64,000 nt of DNA from Anadara kagoshimensis (GCA_021292105.1 CM037857.1:31052365-31116364), one strand, 5' to 3'; counted from the first letter of the stretch, positions 11,135 through 22,978 are shown. Notes: generated by a model not told the origin, from the sequence alone. Made by a program: numbers and translations.

Positions 11135-11400
11135 TTGGAGTTGTGTGGAGTAATGGTGTTTTATACACAAGTAAAGATTTTTCACTTATATCGAGACGGA
11201 GATTTTGGTGGAGGAAACTGGATTACCCGGAACAAATCACTAACTTTTCGACAAGCGAGCTTACAGACGTACACCGATCTAACGAAAAGGGAGTCGAAGC
11301 TAGGCTACGGAGTGATATTGAGACCGAGCGGAACTCGAATCGATTCATCGGGAGGCACTGTGATCTGCAGGCGAGCAGTTTAGACCACTTGACCGGCATC
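11135..11400 (-). repeat. composite SINE tail, core fragment and tRNA-like head
   Basis: 11140-11215 resembles the reversed SINE tail (GGTGTTTTATACACAAG, TTCACTTATATCGAGACGG). 11245-11320 has core-like CTAACTTTTCGACAAGC and CTAACGAAAAGGGAGTCG. 11325-11400 reads on the minus strand as a Ser/Leu-type tRNA-like head (GTCAAGTGGTCTAAACTGC, then GATTCGAGTTCC). These are three different repeats in a row. Confidence 0.55.
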
Positions 11401-11403
11401 CCA

Positions 11404-11608
11404 TCAATGGGGTTCGCCGCTGTACCACGTGATACCTTCTAACGTGTCTGTGAAACGCTTGTTTCCAATGGACATGGAATCGCACAATATGACGCTTTCC
11501 CGTAAAAACGACGTTATTCCGGGAATTTGTAACGTTGACGTTTTCCAAAATGTTCCACACAAACGTTAAGAGGTATTGATGACGTGGTACAGCGGCGAAC
11601 CCCATTGA
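11404..11608. mobile_element. MITE with 27-45 bp terminal inverted repeats
   Basis: TCAATGGGGTTCGCCGCTGT at the left end is matched exactly by ACAGCGGCGAACCCCATTGA at the right; pairing continues through TACCACGT and, with gaps, to AACGT. It is about 205 bp with no coding frame. No clear target duplication was seen. Confidence 0.85.
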
Positions 11609-11899
11609 TAGAGAGCAATCTTGTGTTTATTCATTTTTGCTGGTGTTTTACCTATAATGGTGCTGGTTTTTACCTAATGTTGGTTTCAAAGTTTCAGTTT
11701 AAAAGACAATGAAAATGATGGATTCATTTTACTGTTATAATGTGACTTTTGCTAAAAGTAACCGTTTTTTAGTCTATCCGCATAGTTTATCTGTTTGTCA
11801 GTAGCTACTTTTGAATTAATTATTTTATTATTTCATAAAAATTCTTAATTACTAGTATTGCTTACAAATAAAATTTCAGTTTGTGGCTATAGCAAGATA

Positions 11900-12060
11900 A
11901 GGCTAATTAAGTCCCTAAAACGCAGTCGTCACAACATTGTTGATAAGTATGATGTCTGTTTCCAAAATTATCCTGGATACATTTGACGTCTTATGGCTTC
12001 AATCCATGTTCCTTTCATTCTCAATTTTGATTCAACACGTAGCGGATGTAGCTTCTTTTC
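11900..12060 (+). repeat. Penelope-like 3' end fragment
   Basis: CACAACATTGTTGATAAGTA, CCTGGATACATTTGACGTC and TTCCTTTCATTCTCAATTTT are the end of the coding region and the start of the 3' UTR of the retroelement at 61001. The copy is truncated at both ends. Confidence 0.75.
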
Positions 12061-12162
12061 GATAGTTGTTATCTGTATCTGTATCTCGGCAGTTTGTCGA
12101 TCTCGACTGTCGAGACTTTTGTCATTATCCCAGTGTTCAACTTTCGACAGGTCTTTACTGTT
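12061..12162. mobile_element. core-family right end
   Basis: GTCGATCTCGACTGTCGAGA and the terminus GTGTTCAACTTTCGACAGG followed by TCTTTACTG. It directly abuts the Penelope-like fragment, so its left half is missing. Confidence 0.7.
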
Positions 12163-12208
12163 AGTTATAATTCAAAACTATCCTGATTAGAAGGATATTT
12201 ACAACTTA

Positions 12209-12213
<5 letters not shown>

Positions 12214-12291
<78 letters not shown>
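12214..12291. repeat. (GA)n microsatellite
   Basis: About 39 uninterrupted GA units. Confidence 0.98.
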
Positions 12292-12295
<4 letters not shown>

Positions 12296-12784
12296 TATTA
12301 GCTGCCAATAGCTGGTCATACATTTAAGTTTAATTAATTACCTGTTGCAATTAAAAATAAAAATAGACTATTATCATAATTACACCCAGATGTTACCCAC
12401 AGTACAAGTGACAGTTGTTCATGTGATACAGATATTTATGATAGGCCAACATCGTCCTAACACGGAAGTTATCTCCTTTCAAGTATGTTCGATACCATAA
12501 CGCAAGCATCACCATTTCCCCAACCTCTCCCTCAGGAACACATCCGATTTCAAGATATGAAATATCAGACACAGAAAAAAATTCCTCGTGCATTACAAAT
12601 ATTATCTAATCAAAATATGCAAGCTGTCGAAATTGAAAGTTTGAAAAAATTAAACATTTAAAAAACAATAAAATTTAAAATGTATTTTTATTTCTCTTGA
12701 TTACGTTGGCTGTTGCCAGTAATTTTCAGTTTAAGTCACATATGTACGAACTGCATACTTAGGATAAGTTCCTATAAACTTATG

Positions 12785-12990
12785 CGTGGTCTCGTTGGCC
12801 GAGTGGTCTAAAGCGTGAGCTTATTGGATTACAATGCCTCTCATCGCATAGGATCGAATCCCGCTCTGACAGATCCTAGCGTGAGAAAGTTTGTCAATTT
12901 GCTTGCAAAAAATCTGCGGTTTTCAACGGGCATTTCGGTTTCCTGGTATTCAACCATCATAAATGTTTCTTATTTGTAACCTCGAGTTCT
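12785..12990 (+). mobile_element. tRNA(Ser/Leu)-type SINE
   Basis: The head GTTGGCCGAGTGGTCTAAAG (A box with extra D-loop bases, as in Ser/Leu tRNAs) and GGATCGAATCCCGC (B box) are followed by the body CCTAGCGTGAGAAAGTTTGT and CAATTTGCTTGC. It is a different head from the 8738 family but shares the body with 4917 and 55983. Confidence 0.82.
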
Positions 12991-13959
12991 TTCATACATC
13001 ATGTGCCAACATCTGTTCGTTATACCTAAAAGCATTTTTTCCATATTCAATTAAAATGACTGATATTAACATATTAAGGTTGTCAAAATTTATCGCCGAA
13101 ATATTCGAATTGCAGTGAGTTTTTTTTTTGGCGAAATGCGTTATATTTCCTTGTAAAATCATGTGCAAGACATCTTTCTGTATACCAAATTTGGCCGTGG
13201 GCGTGTTCTCTGTACAAGGTGCCTACATCTAAACCTAGACGCACTACAACTTAAAAGTCGCTGGGTGTGCGCTAGACCTAGTACAAAGCAGACTTTGGCA
13301 TAACTCACCAACAGTTATGCGCACCAAAATAATCTAGTGTAGTCTGGTTGGCATTAACACCACAGTCCGATAATACTCATGAAGTGTATATTCCACTGAA
13401 CAAGAGTATTATTTGACAAGAACAAAATGTTTGGCATTTGTTTGACAATCTCAAATATGAGTATGAACAAAATATAGTTCCAGGTCACCTACCTACCTAT
13501 CCCTTTATCTTCCAATGGGGCATAAGGTCGACACTAGATCTCACCACTCACCTCTATTCTTGACTTTGGCCTCTGCCTCTCCCCATGCCAGGTCAGAGGT
13601 ATATGTATACATATAACAAGAGCATACAAGCAAGCATAGCAATGTTTTAAAACATAACTGTGATGTCTATCATAAATGTACGTGTAACTTCAGAATGAAT
13701 TCGTAGATGATAGAATCCAAGACCTAGTGACAAGAGTTATATTTTAAGCTATAAGTCATTATTTTCAAAAATATTTGATAAATAGACAATAAAGCAAGGT
13801 AACCAAGTTGTACATGTCATATCGACTCAAGTCTCCCAATACGAGACAGGGGGTTTTAACTCGAGGACTGTATGGCCTGTGGCATGGATTTTATTATACT
13901 TGGTTTTTTACCACCACCCCCACCCCCCACCCCCACACACACAAACTAGTTCCAGGGGA
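12991..13959. other. no gene recognised
   Basis: Non-coding by eye. It contains a short CAC/CCCCCAC-rich tract at 13911-13942. Open frames there are produced by this low-complexity text and have no family features. Confidence 0.4.
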
Positions 13960-14160
13960 GTATATAGGAATCATCGTGTCTGTCTGTCTGTCCGTGTTAA
14001 ATCGTGTTCGGGCCATATCTCAGCTGCTTTAGACGACGGTCATAAAACTTCACAGGGATAATCTTCATGGTCTATAGGTGTGCCAATGGCCTTGAACCAA
14101 GGTCATATCATAAAGATCAAGGTCACGGGAAAACATTAAATGTCGAGGGCGGGATAGTTA
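13960..14160 (+). repeat. dispersed repeat D (AAGGTCA family)
   Basis: TGTCTGTCTGTCTGTCCGTG, CATAAAACTTCACAGGGATA, CTTGAACCAAGGTCATAT and CACGGGAAAACATTAAATGT also occur at 20645 (plus) and, in part, at 62925 (minus). Its boundaries and class are unknown. Confidence 0.75.
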
Positions 14161-15020
14161 TCATAGATGTGATAAAGGGGTGGGATATAGGTGGTGCGAT
14201 TTGAATTATATATGATATTAAAATACTAAATATTTCAGTACAAATATATGATGAATCTAAAACTGTCCAATACACTGTCCAACAGAATATAATTGGCAAT
14301 AGGCCGTTTTGTCACTTAATGTAACAAATTGTCTTTAATTACATATGCCTGCGTTTACAGAAAATTGAAAAAAATGAAACTGATATTTAGTTTACAAATA
14401 GAAACAGGCATTTGATTATGTTTTTGATTTAAAACAATAAAGCCTAAAAATCATCTAACCATGATTATTATTTTCGTCGTTGCATGACTGATCTCTCCTC
14501 CGTTGCGTGACTGTTACACGATGGTTTTTCTCCCCTTCTAAAATATCATTTAACTCTGATGTAACGGTATAACTCAAATTAATTTTTTGGCTCCATGTTA
14601 TGTTTTTATTTGTCATTGCGTGACAGTTTCCGAACTTTTTGTCGGTTTTTTAATATCATTTACTCTTCCAAATGACTTTCAGTACAAACGGTATACACCG
14701 AAATAAACGGCATTTCCGCTCAACTGTCAATTAAAATCGCATTTCCATCATGTAGATTTCATTTTATCCTTATGGTTGAATGAATGCAACAGGTGAAGTA
14801 GTGATGACATTGATAAAATTTCATGCCTTCAGAGACTCCCATTGTTAACCAGCTGACACATAATAGGTCGCTTTAAACGTGTACGACCGCTAAGCTCGAA
14901 AAATTCCGCGTTGCATTGTCAAACACATCCCTATTGTTGTAATATGATAAATATTGCATGTCTTAAAACAATGACGTGCTCCTTCGGCGAGCTGTTGGAT
15001 CATATTTAGTACTCCGTTAA
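14161..15020. other. no gene recognised
   Basis: AT-rich sequence without a supported feature. TGCATGACTGATCTCTCC and TTGCGTGACTGTTACACG (about 14483-14520) look like two short diverged direct copies. Confidence 0.35.
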
Positions 15021-15092
15021 TAATAATAATAATAAAATAGTAAAAATAACAATAATAATTGATAAATAAATAAATAAATAAAAAATAAATAA
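15021..15092. repeat. (TAA)n and (AAAT)n microsatellites
   Basis: TAATAATAATAATAA is followed by imperfect text and ATAAATAAATAAATAAATAA. Confidence 0.9.
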
Positions 15093-15166
15093 AGTTGAAT
15101 ACAAAATGAGTTTCGATGTATATGTATTGAAGTTTCTGGAACAAGAGACGCGTCTCTAGTTGCAAC

Positions 15167-15286
15167 TTTCATATACCACTTTTTTAAATTTAATCACAAA
15201 ATACATTCAAAAAGTGGTATATGACAATAATACCACTATAAGAATGTTTTTTATGATTAAATTAAAAAGAAATCGGTATATGGCAC
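15167..15286. mobile_element. two adjacent small hairpin elements
   Basis: The first, 15167-15225, has TTTCATATACCACTTTTTTA facing AAAAAGTGGTATATGACA. The second, about 15231-15286, has TACCACTATAAGAATG and TCGGTATATGGCA around a TTTTATGATTAAATTAA centre and is more worn. Both belong to the family at 8608 and 9081. Confidence 0.75.
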
Positions 15287-16164
15287 AACCAATATAAACT
15301 GTGACGTTCTAGTTTTTTTAAATCACACGTTTTTAAATTATTTACGGATCATTTGAGCTAAATCAAACTTATGATTGTCCTAACCATAAAATGGAGACAA
15401 TTAACAACCTGTGGAAAATAATTTGAAAAATAAATTCGTTTCCAAACATCAAAACGTCTTAAAATTATTTCAGAAATAAATATATGATATTTTTGAAAAT
15501 AAATATCACCGAAAGCGATGTATATAATCGTGCGCCAAATTTAACCTGGCCATTTGACCTTGGGAGTTGAATATTAGATTAGGAATAATTAACTTAATGA
15601 TTTAGGTAAGGTAGCATGTTTCATTACCTTAAACAACTGGTACCCAGTATAACTATGTCTATTCTTATGTATCAACTTGATGTAACCCCAAATTACACAA
15701 CGGATGTGTCTGTTTGAATGTTCAAATTAGAGGTCAAACGGCCAAGTTAAACTTGACGAAATATATATATTGTACATGTAAACGTAGAACCGGCTGTCAT
15801 ACGTATACGCTGTCATTGTTTGGTATAGTGTGATATTATTTTTTTTTTAAATTTCGAAATAAATTATTAAAAAACTTATGATTGTCTTATGAAACAGATT
15901 TTAATATTTCAATATACACGGGTTTGACTGTAATTAAAGGTACAGACATCAGATCATTACCATTGCTTATTTAATTGAAACTCCAAATAATCAGACTTAA
16001 CGCATGCGAAACTGGCATATTTTAGCCACTATTTGCAAAAAGTTATTATAAGTGGCTGCACAGCCGTTAAAACAAGACAGGGTAGAAAACTTCAAAAGAG
16101 TGATAACTCTCTTTTTTAAACTCTCAAAGTGCACCTGATTTTTTATATGTGATACAAATACATA
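15287..16164. other. no gene recognised
   Basis: AT-rich non-coding text. No convincing coding frame, RNA or repeat was seen. Confidence 0.4.
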
Positions 16165-16328
16165 TTATATACACAGTGTGTATGTACAACACTCAGTATC
16201 AGGTCGAGTCCTTTTTTTCGTAGCCGTATCACTACGAGTCGCGCTTGCGCGACGAGTAGTGATACAGCTACGAAGAAAGGACGAGACCTGATACAAAGGG
16301 TTGTACATACACACTGTGTATATAATAT
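16165..16328. mobile_element. near-perfect 160-bp palindrome
   Basis: TTATATACACAGTGTGTATG at the left is matched by CATACACACTGTGTATATAA at the right. Pairing continues inward through GTACAAC, GATCAGGT-type text, CGTAGC and GTATCACTAC to a centre at CGCGCTTGCGCG. It looks like a foldback MITE. No target duplication could be separated from the AT-rich flanks. Confidence 0.9.
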
Positions 16329-16874
16329 TTTTATCTAACATTTCCAATTAGGTTATTTAAAATAATGAAAAAAACAACACTTTATGTGAAAAAATTACAT
16401 TTTACCACAGAAAACCACTGAACTATGTTTTGACCGACAAATCCAAGACTCCCTGATGACGTAACAATAAGAAAGTGCACGTGCGCTTTACCGCCAATGT
16501 TGTATCACCACACATACGTGTTCGATAAAACTTGTATTTCCTCAAATCAGATAGAAAAACTAGTCTAATGTTAGATAAAGATTATTATTATATAACTGTA
16601 TGCAATTATTAAAAAAATGCATATAAGGTGATTTATTTTCCATGGCACTGTCTGTGTATAAAAACAGTATTTGATCAAGTCGGATTGCATGGTGGCTACA
16701 GCTGTTATGACGAAAAAGGCACATGAAATCGATCAACCGATCAAGGCACAAACACATCAAAGATATACATCCCATGTATGAAAGCAATAAATAAATGAAA
16801 ATGATTAACCAAACTTTCAGTTTCTATATCTGTTTATTACACGCGTCTGCCGATTTTTGATTCTTATTCAATTT

Positions 16875-17080
16875 ACAGTACAGACCCGTCGAAAGTTTAA
16901 CACTTATGCTAACAAATTAGTGCAGCTAATCTTGCTAGCCATATCTCCACGTGTTTTCGACAGCTGTTATGATTAGGGCTATCTTTCCATGGGTAGCTTA
17001 AATTTTCGGTCACTAGTTATCGATATCTCGACCACTTGACCGAAAGTCGACCCATTTGCGTTAACTCGGTGTCTGTATAA
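16875..17080. mobile_element. core-family element
   Basis: It starts ACAGTACAGACCCGTCGAAAG and continues CTAACAAATTAGTGCAGC. The right end has GTTAACTCGGTGTCTGTATA, a degraded terminus. About 205 bp, non-coding. Confidence 0.75.
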
Positions 17081-17139
17081 TACGTAATGTCGATGAAAAA
17101 CTAAGAAGGCTTGAAAAATATATTTTCTGGTTCAATAAC

Positions 17140-17275
17140 AAGGCTTATCAAGGCCCTCAAAAATTTTATGGCCATCATCACAATATTGATAAGAATGATC
17201 CTGGATATACTTGACGTCCCGTAGATCCACGTTTCTTTCACTCACAGAGTACCCGGTCTCACTTATCTAGATCTA
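17140..17275 (+). repeat. Penelope-like 3' fragment
   Basis: AAGGCTTATCAAGGCCCTCA, TATGGCCATCATCACAATAT and CTGGATATACTTGACGTCCC follow the C-terminal reverse-transcriptase coding text and stop region of the 61001 element. GTACCCGGTCTCACTT is its UTR. Confidence 0.75.
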
Positions 17276-19072
17276 GCGGAAGTTCGTGGTATTACATTTA
17301 TCAATATTTTTAAAAGTTTACAAAACATTAACAATATATATATAACCAATACAAAAATCATAATGTATGTACTGCATAGTTTCTCTATGTTCACTGTCTT
17401 CGGCAAGCGTTGGAACATAGGCGGCAACCGTAAATGTGCTATTTTCAATCGATGCAAGAGAGATAACTCCTATTCTTTACGAAGACAAAAGTCGAAAGGA
17501 TTTATCTCATAAGAAATAAATTTTGGCGATTTCTTAGCATTTGATTTACAAAAACAAAATAATAATAATAATAATAAAAATATAAAAATAAATAAAATAA
17601 AATAAAATAAAAAGAATTTCCAAAAATATCATCCACTTTCATTACATTTGAAACATCAAAATGCTTGTTATCATACATGTAACATGTGTTGTAAGATATA
17701 ATGACAAATGTATTTTTATCTAATTAAAAGAGATGATGCATTCATCTTTATCGGGCATTGGAAGTAAAATAGATACTCCACGTCTAGCTCTCATAATGCG
17801 TTTACAATAATCAATATATTAAATCAATGAATCAATCGACTGCATCAGTTTAAAGGTAAAAGTTGTGGATGAGCAGATAAGGGGATTTTTGATAAAAGAT
17901 AAAGAGTTTCACTCTTGACCTGGTATCCTTTATTGTTTGTATTTTTGATTTTGTAATTATATACATTTAACGAAATAAATACATTTCAATGATCTGCCAG
18001 ATAGTGTGCGAAAGTTCTACTGATGTCTAGATTTCAGGTTTGTGTTGCAAAATTGCAAGGAAAAAAGCAAATTACTGTAATTTTTTAAACATATATGTAG
18101 TCTTGAAAAGCGACTAAAGATACGATTTCACACAATGGAAGCGAGTTCACCTTTAATTTAAACCAGAAAAATTGTATTGCTTTGTTGTATCTCGTTACTT
18201 TACATTGCTTGACATACGTAATGTGTCTCATAGGACAGTGATCATGATCGATGACAGGGTACCAATCTTTTATTGCACGGTTTGCTTCTGTGTTTCTTTG
18301 GTTTGGTTTTTGCAAATTGCCGAGATAAAATATATTGGTTTTTCCGTTTTTGTGACCGTTATAATGGGCATTTTATTAAGTAATGCTCGTTGTGACGATC
18401 ATATAAATGGAGGGGTCGTACCAACACACATCACTCAAGCGTCGTAGTAACATGGTTTCTCTTTTTCTCTGGATTTCTTCCAGGTCAGTAAAAGGATTCT
18501 TTTGTTCAGCTTGTGCGGTAATTGATCTTCGGGTTCTTTCCTGGTTTCGTAAAAGAAGAGACAATGTATTGTGTCTTGTCATTTTTTGTGTCCGTTAAAC
18601 CCGAGTCAGGTGTTTCATCGTTTGGTTATTATTGATTTGTTTTTTAATTTTGCCACGGTGTATCTAGACTACTAGAGTTATAACGTTTATGGTCATCGTA
18701 TTATTTGCAAGAGGACTTTAAACTTGCTTACCTTTCACATTTTCTTTTTTTTTTATTGTAATTTATGCAAGTATTTATTAGATACTTTACAGAATTCATA
18801 GTTTTATCAATTTTGCCTAGCTACTTACTTTACAAAGTTCAAAACGAAGTTATTGACCAACTCCAAAAGTCACAGCTTTGCCTATTAATTACTTGCTCTA
18901 TGTGTACACATACATGTAATGTCTATTTGTTTATGTTTCTCTTAAGCAATTTATTGTTTTGAAAGTTTATGTTCATAATTAATATTATTTAAATAGCTCA
19001 TTGTATGAGGGAATTAATAAATGATGATAATAATATCTAATATGAAAGTTCAACCTAATCAATAAGGCACGG
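17276..19072. other. no gene recognised; A-rich microsatellites at 17557-17612
   Basis: AATAATAATAATAATAAAAA then AAATAAAATAAAATAAAATA lie at 17557-17612. Overlapping hydrophobic open frames at 18172-18598 occur on both strands and have no recognisable family, so no gene is called. Confidence 0.45.
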
Positions 19073-19600
19073 CACAGGTCTGTCGAAAGTTAAACTTTAT
19101 GTCGAATAGACTGCTAATCTCGACCTTAGATATCTCTGCAGCTTATAGGCAGTTGCTATATATCTCCAATACAGTACCGACCTGTCGAAAGTTTAACTTT
19201 ATGTCGAATAGACTGCTAATCTCGACCTTAGATATCTCTGCAGCTTATAGGCAGTTGTTATATATCTCCAATACAGTACAGACCTGTCGAAAGTTTAACT
19301 TTATGTCGAATAGACTGCTAATCTCGACCTTAGATATCTCTGCAGCTTATAGGCAGTTGTTATATATCTCCAATACAGTACAGACCTGTCGAAAGTTTAA
19401 CTTTATGTCGAATAGACTGCTAATCTCGACCTTAGATATCTCTGCAGCTTATAGGCAGTTGTTATATATCTCCAATACAGTACAGACCTGTCGAAAGTTT
19501 AACTTTATGTCGAATAGACAGCTAATCTCGACCTTAGATATCTCTGCAGCTTATAGGCAGTTGTTATATATCTCCAATACAGTACAGACCTGTCGAAAGT
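19073..19600. repeat. tandem array, 102-bp unit with core-family terminus
   Basis: Five units begin at about 19073, 19171, 19273, 19375 and 19477, with a sixth terminus at 19579; full units are exactly 102 bp. Each holds GACCTGTCGAAAGTTTAAC, then TTTATGTCGAATAGACTGCT, AATCTCGACCTTAGATATCT and GCAGCTTATAGGCAGTTG. Differences between units are single bases. Because 102 is a multiple of three, a 170-codon open frame runs through all copies (19099-19611). This is a by-product of the period, and no domain is visible. Confidence 0.96.
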
Positions 19601-19885
19601 TTAACACTTAGCTAAGTAATAAGTGCCAAATCCCTAACAGCTAATCTCGACCCTCGTAAGCATCTTTTCCCGCAGTGCTATCGATTTCTCGGCAGTTTTG
19701 ACCACTAACTTTCTATAGCTCGGTCACTCGGCAACTGAGATTCGACACTTTTTCCTTAACCTTAAACTTTTGCCTGTACTATATATATCACAGCTTTCGG
19801 TCACTAGCTTTCCATATGTCGGCGGTATGGTTGCCCAGCTTTGACTTCTTTTCGTAAGCGCAGTGTTAAACTTTCAACGTGCCTC
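19601..19885. mobile_element. core-family element continuing from the array
   Basis: After the last 102-bp unit the sequence continues as ordinary core-family interior (CTCGGTCACTCGGCAACTGA, TCTTTTCGTAAGCGCAG) and ends in GTGTTAAACTTTCAACG. The array therefore sits at the left terminus of an otherwise normal element. Confidence 0.7.
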
Positions 19886-19972
19886 TCACTGTTACGTTAT
19901 TTTAGCATGCTTTAATACCACGTTGTTAGCTGTATCTAAAGATAGCTTTAGCTGTTTTGTTGAATCATGCAG

Positions 19973-20391
19973 TACTACAGACCTGTCGAAAGTTTAACAC
20001 TGAGCTATACGAAACGGAGTGTAAGGTCAGTTATCGAAAGTTTAACGCTGAGCTAATGAAGAGGTTCGAAGATCAGTTGACAGGTGACAGCCGATGGCTG
20101 AAAACCTGTCGCGAGGTGCAGTACCGACCTGTCAAAAGTTTAACACTTGGCTAACGAAGAACGGCCAGCTGCCAAGAGTTTAACATTGAGCTAACGACGA
20201 AGGGTCGAAGGCCATTTGATAGGTGACGGAGATATGGATAGCCGGTGACCAAAATCCTGCTGGAGGCAGACAACAGCTGTTGAACATCTGTTGACATATA
20301 GGCAACAGCTGCCGAAAAGCTGTCGATATATAGCTAACGAGGATTCTAGATGAGTTAAGTTAGTGTTAAACTTTCGACAGTTCTGTACTGT
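19973..20391. mobile_element. composite core-family element
   Basis: Left termini occur at 19978 (GACCTGTCGAAAGTTTAAC), 20127 (GACCTGTCAAAAGTTTAAC) and partially at 20030 and 20175. One right terminus, GTTAAACTTTCGACAGTTC then TGTACTG, ends at about 20390 and is followed by TA. Four left-end-like copies before one right end look like an incipient array. Confidence 0.75.
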
Positions 20392-20477
20392 AGCTACATC
20401 GGTTCTGTTTTATATAACAGTTCCTATTGATATGCAACATCGGTTATGTTTGTTTTTTCATTGACTTTTAGTGTTAT

Positions 20478-20518
20478 TTATTTATTTATTTATTTATTAT
20501 TTATTTATTTATTTATTA
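20478..20518. repeat. (TTTA)n microsatellite
   Basis: TTATTTATTTATTTATTTAT with one interruption. Confidence 0.95.
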
Positions 20519-20644
20519 GTTTTGATATATCTTGTGTAACTGGCTAACCCGATTTGACAGAGTTATTTCCCTTTATTCGAGTGCCACGAATTACTTAATA
20601 TTCCATTGCAAGGGCATTGGTATCACTTGTGACACCGTGTTTAA

Positions 20645-20865
20645 TTATACCCCTGCAAACTAGTCTGAGGGGTAATAGGAATCACCATGTCTCTGTTCGT
20701 GTAAAATCATGTCAGGTCCATATCTCAAAATTCTTTGGATGACTGTCATAAAACTTCACATGAATAATATTTAGACCCAAAGATGTGTCATGACCTTGAA
20801 CCAAGGTCATATTGGAAAGGTCAAGGTCGCGGGAAAACATTAAATGTTGGGGCGTGGTTGTATTT
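20645..20865 (+). repeat. dispersed repeat D (AAGGTCA family)
   Basis: It begins near TATACCCCTGCAAACTAGTC, continues CATAAAACTTCACATGAATA, CTTGAACCAAGGTCATATTG and CGGGAAAACATTAAATGT, as at 13960. Confidence 0.78.
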
Positions 20866-21235
20866 TGCTCAGAGGAGACAGTTTTAATTTGGAGATGACT
20901 CCTAGCAGACGTATGTTGATATATAATGCTTAGATGAAATCCAAATATCAACGGAGGTGTAAAACAATACGGGGTGCTACCTACTTATATGTTCTTTTAT
21001 TCGTGTTCTCTTTTAGCTTCGGAGGATTGGCTGTTTTTGTCAATTCCTCAGAATGGTGTTAAAAGCCCACGTTACTTTAAGCGTGGTTTAAGTACACGTG
21101 ATGTCATATTAAGTAGTGGTGCCGCAGGTAATTGATTTGATTTACCGCAACGCCTCTACTTTATCTGACGTCATGTCAGCAATCATCTGTGTGGCAGGAC
21201 TTGTATAGTAGAGATTTACTGACAGACTTTTTAAC

Positions 21236-21400
21236 CTTGTGGTAGAACACTCGCTTTTCACCAAGAATGGCCGGCTTGGATCCCCAGCTGGCATGGGTCA
21301 CTCGGTGAGGAAGTGGGTTCTTTCTGGTGTTTCCTCCTTAGTTTCCTGTTACAGCTGTAGTTGAATTTCTAAACAGAGTTACTTCTCTTTAGTTAAAGCG
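21236..21400 (+). mobile_element. tRNA-derived SINE, third head type, decayed
   Basis: CTTGTGGTAGAACACTCGCT resembles an A box region and GGCTTGGATCCCCAGC a worn B box. GGTCACTCGGTGAGGAAGTG and TTTCCTCCTTAGTTTCC follow, similar to the body near 5010. Confidence 0.5.
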
Positions 21401-22204
21401 TTTGAGGGTTGTTGATACAGTTGAGCATTGATTTCTTATACACTGACATTATAGAAGAATTCCACAATAATTATATGGTTATAATTATATAATATTACTT
21501 GAATTTTACTAAAATGATTCGTTTTGGAGAACTGATGAAAAGTACTTAATATGTTATATTTAAATTAAATACATGTGTACAGAAAAGTTTCACAACCACT
21601 AGTAAGTTTGTATAAACATTAGTTTTTCATTTTTTTTTAACTAAAATGCACTTTGATTTCTGTCCTTGCTGATGCAAATAAAAATTGAGCGACCTGATTA
21701 AATACTTCCTTGGTACATACAGTCGTTCAATGCAAAAGTTCGGTTGTAAAGTAAGAGAGATACAGCATGAATAGCTAATAACAGAAAAACTTTTAAAATG
21801 TATAAAGAAAAAGCAAGGTGGAAGAAAAGATGCAAGCAATTGTTGCAAATTGATTAAAGGCTCTTCATTTATCCAGACTACATTAATATTATTATTTACT
21901 TATTCATACATGTAAATGCACAAGTCATCTGTATTTTAAAAGTCCATTGAAAACCTTTACACCCTTGTAACTTAACGATAACTTATTTGGTTTTTAAAAT
22001 TTTCAAAATTCTTCAAACTCTAAGCTTTGCTTTTTCGTTCAAAGTATTGCAATAATATATTTGGTAAAATACATTTTTTTCTGTTTTGGTCATTTCAACA
22101 TGTTAAATTTATTTGGATTTTCACAATTTTGCCAGAGCATTACTGATGAGAATTTCATTTCTGACACGGCGGTCTAATGGTACAAACTTACGACATGTTT
22201 AGTA
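21401..22204. other. no gene recognised
   Basis: AT-rich text with no supported feature. Confidence 0.4.
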
Positions 22205-22470
22205 ATAAAAAACAAACATATTGATCCATGTCCGAATCACAATCCAGAAGCAAAGTAAAAACTTTGGAACTGACAAATTAGGTTAAACACGTGAACATCC
22301 ACCAGGTAAGTGAGGCCAAGTGCTCCTGAAGGGTAAGCATCTCCTGTTTAGCTAGCTACATGTACATCCGTCACATGTGTAATCAAAATTGAGAATGAAA
22401 GGAACATGAAACAAAAGGACGTCAAATATATCCAGGTTAATCCTGGACAAAGAGACATCAAAACTATAAA
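22205..22470 (-). repeat. Penelope-like 3' UTR, antisense, well preserved
   Basis: CAAACATATTGATCCATGTC, AACTGACAAATTAGGTTAAA, CACGTGAACATCCACCAGG, GTAAGCATCTCCTGTTTAGC and GGACGTCAAATATATCCAGG read in order as the complete 3' UTR in antisense, stopping just inside the coding end. Confidence 0.82.
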
Positions 22471-22978
22471 AAAAAACTTAATAATTGGATACAACAGATC
22501 TAGTTTTAAAAAATACCTTTAGATCTGAAAGAGTAGTCGTTGAAATCGTTTTTGTTCTAAATACATACAATTAATTAATTAATTCTGTTTTAATCATTTT
22601 CAGGTGTGGTATCATCCCTATTCAGCAGAACATCTTAGGACGCCTAATGTTTTTATGAATAAAACATAACAAAGCATTAAGATTACTGCAAGGTCGGTGA
22701 TTTTATTGGAGATGTTCATCTAGACAACTTACAGAGGAATTCTCCGGCGTACCAGATGGTTTCCACTACTGTGTTTTGTGAAAAGGAGTATTACTGATAA
22801 AAACGGTCATCTATTAAAACGTTGAACTATTCGATTGCATAGACACTTTGAATGATACTAGTAAATCAGTAGAATCCTATAGTTACCAGATAAATGACAA
22901 TAAGTCAATTGAAAAGGTGCTGGAAACTTTAATTCTTTTAAATATTTTGGAGAAAAAGTAGAAAAGGAAAATTAAATA

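Noticed and set aside
14890..15165. A minus-strand open frame rich in Tyr, Phe and Ile
   Set aside because: Its composition comes from the TAA and AAAT microsatellites at 15021-15092.
18172..18598. Hydrophobic open frames on both strands
   Set aside because: Overlapping frames on opposite strands in AT-rich DNA with no recognisable domain.
19099..19611. A 170-codon open frame with five 34-residue repeats
   Set aside because: It exists only because the 102-bp satellite unit is a multiple of three and lacks stops in that frame. No domain, start context or neighbouring gene supports it.
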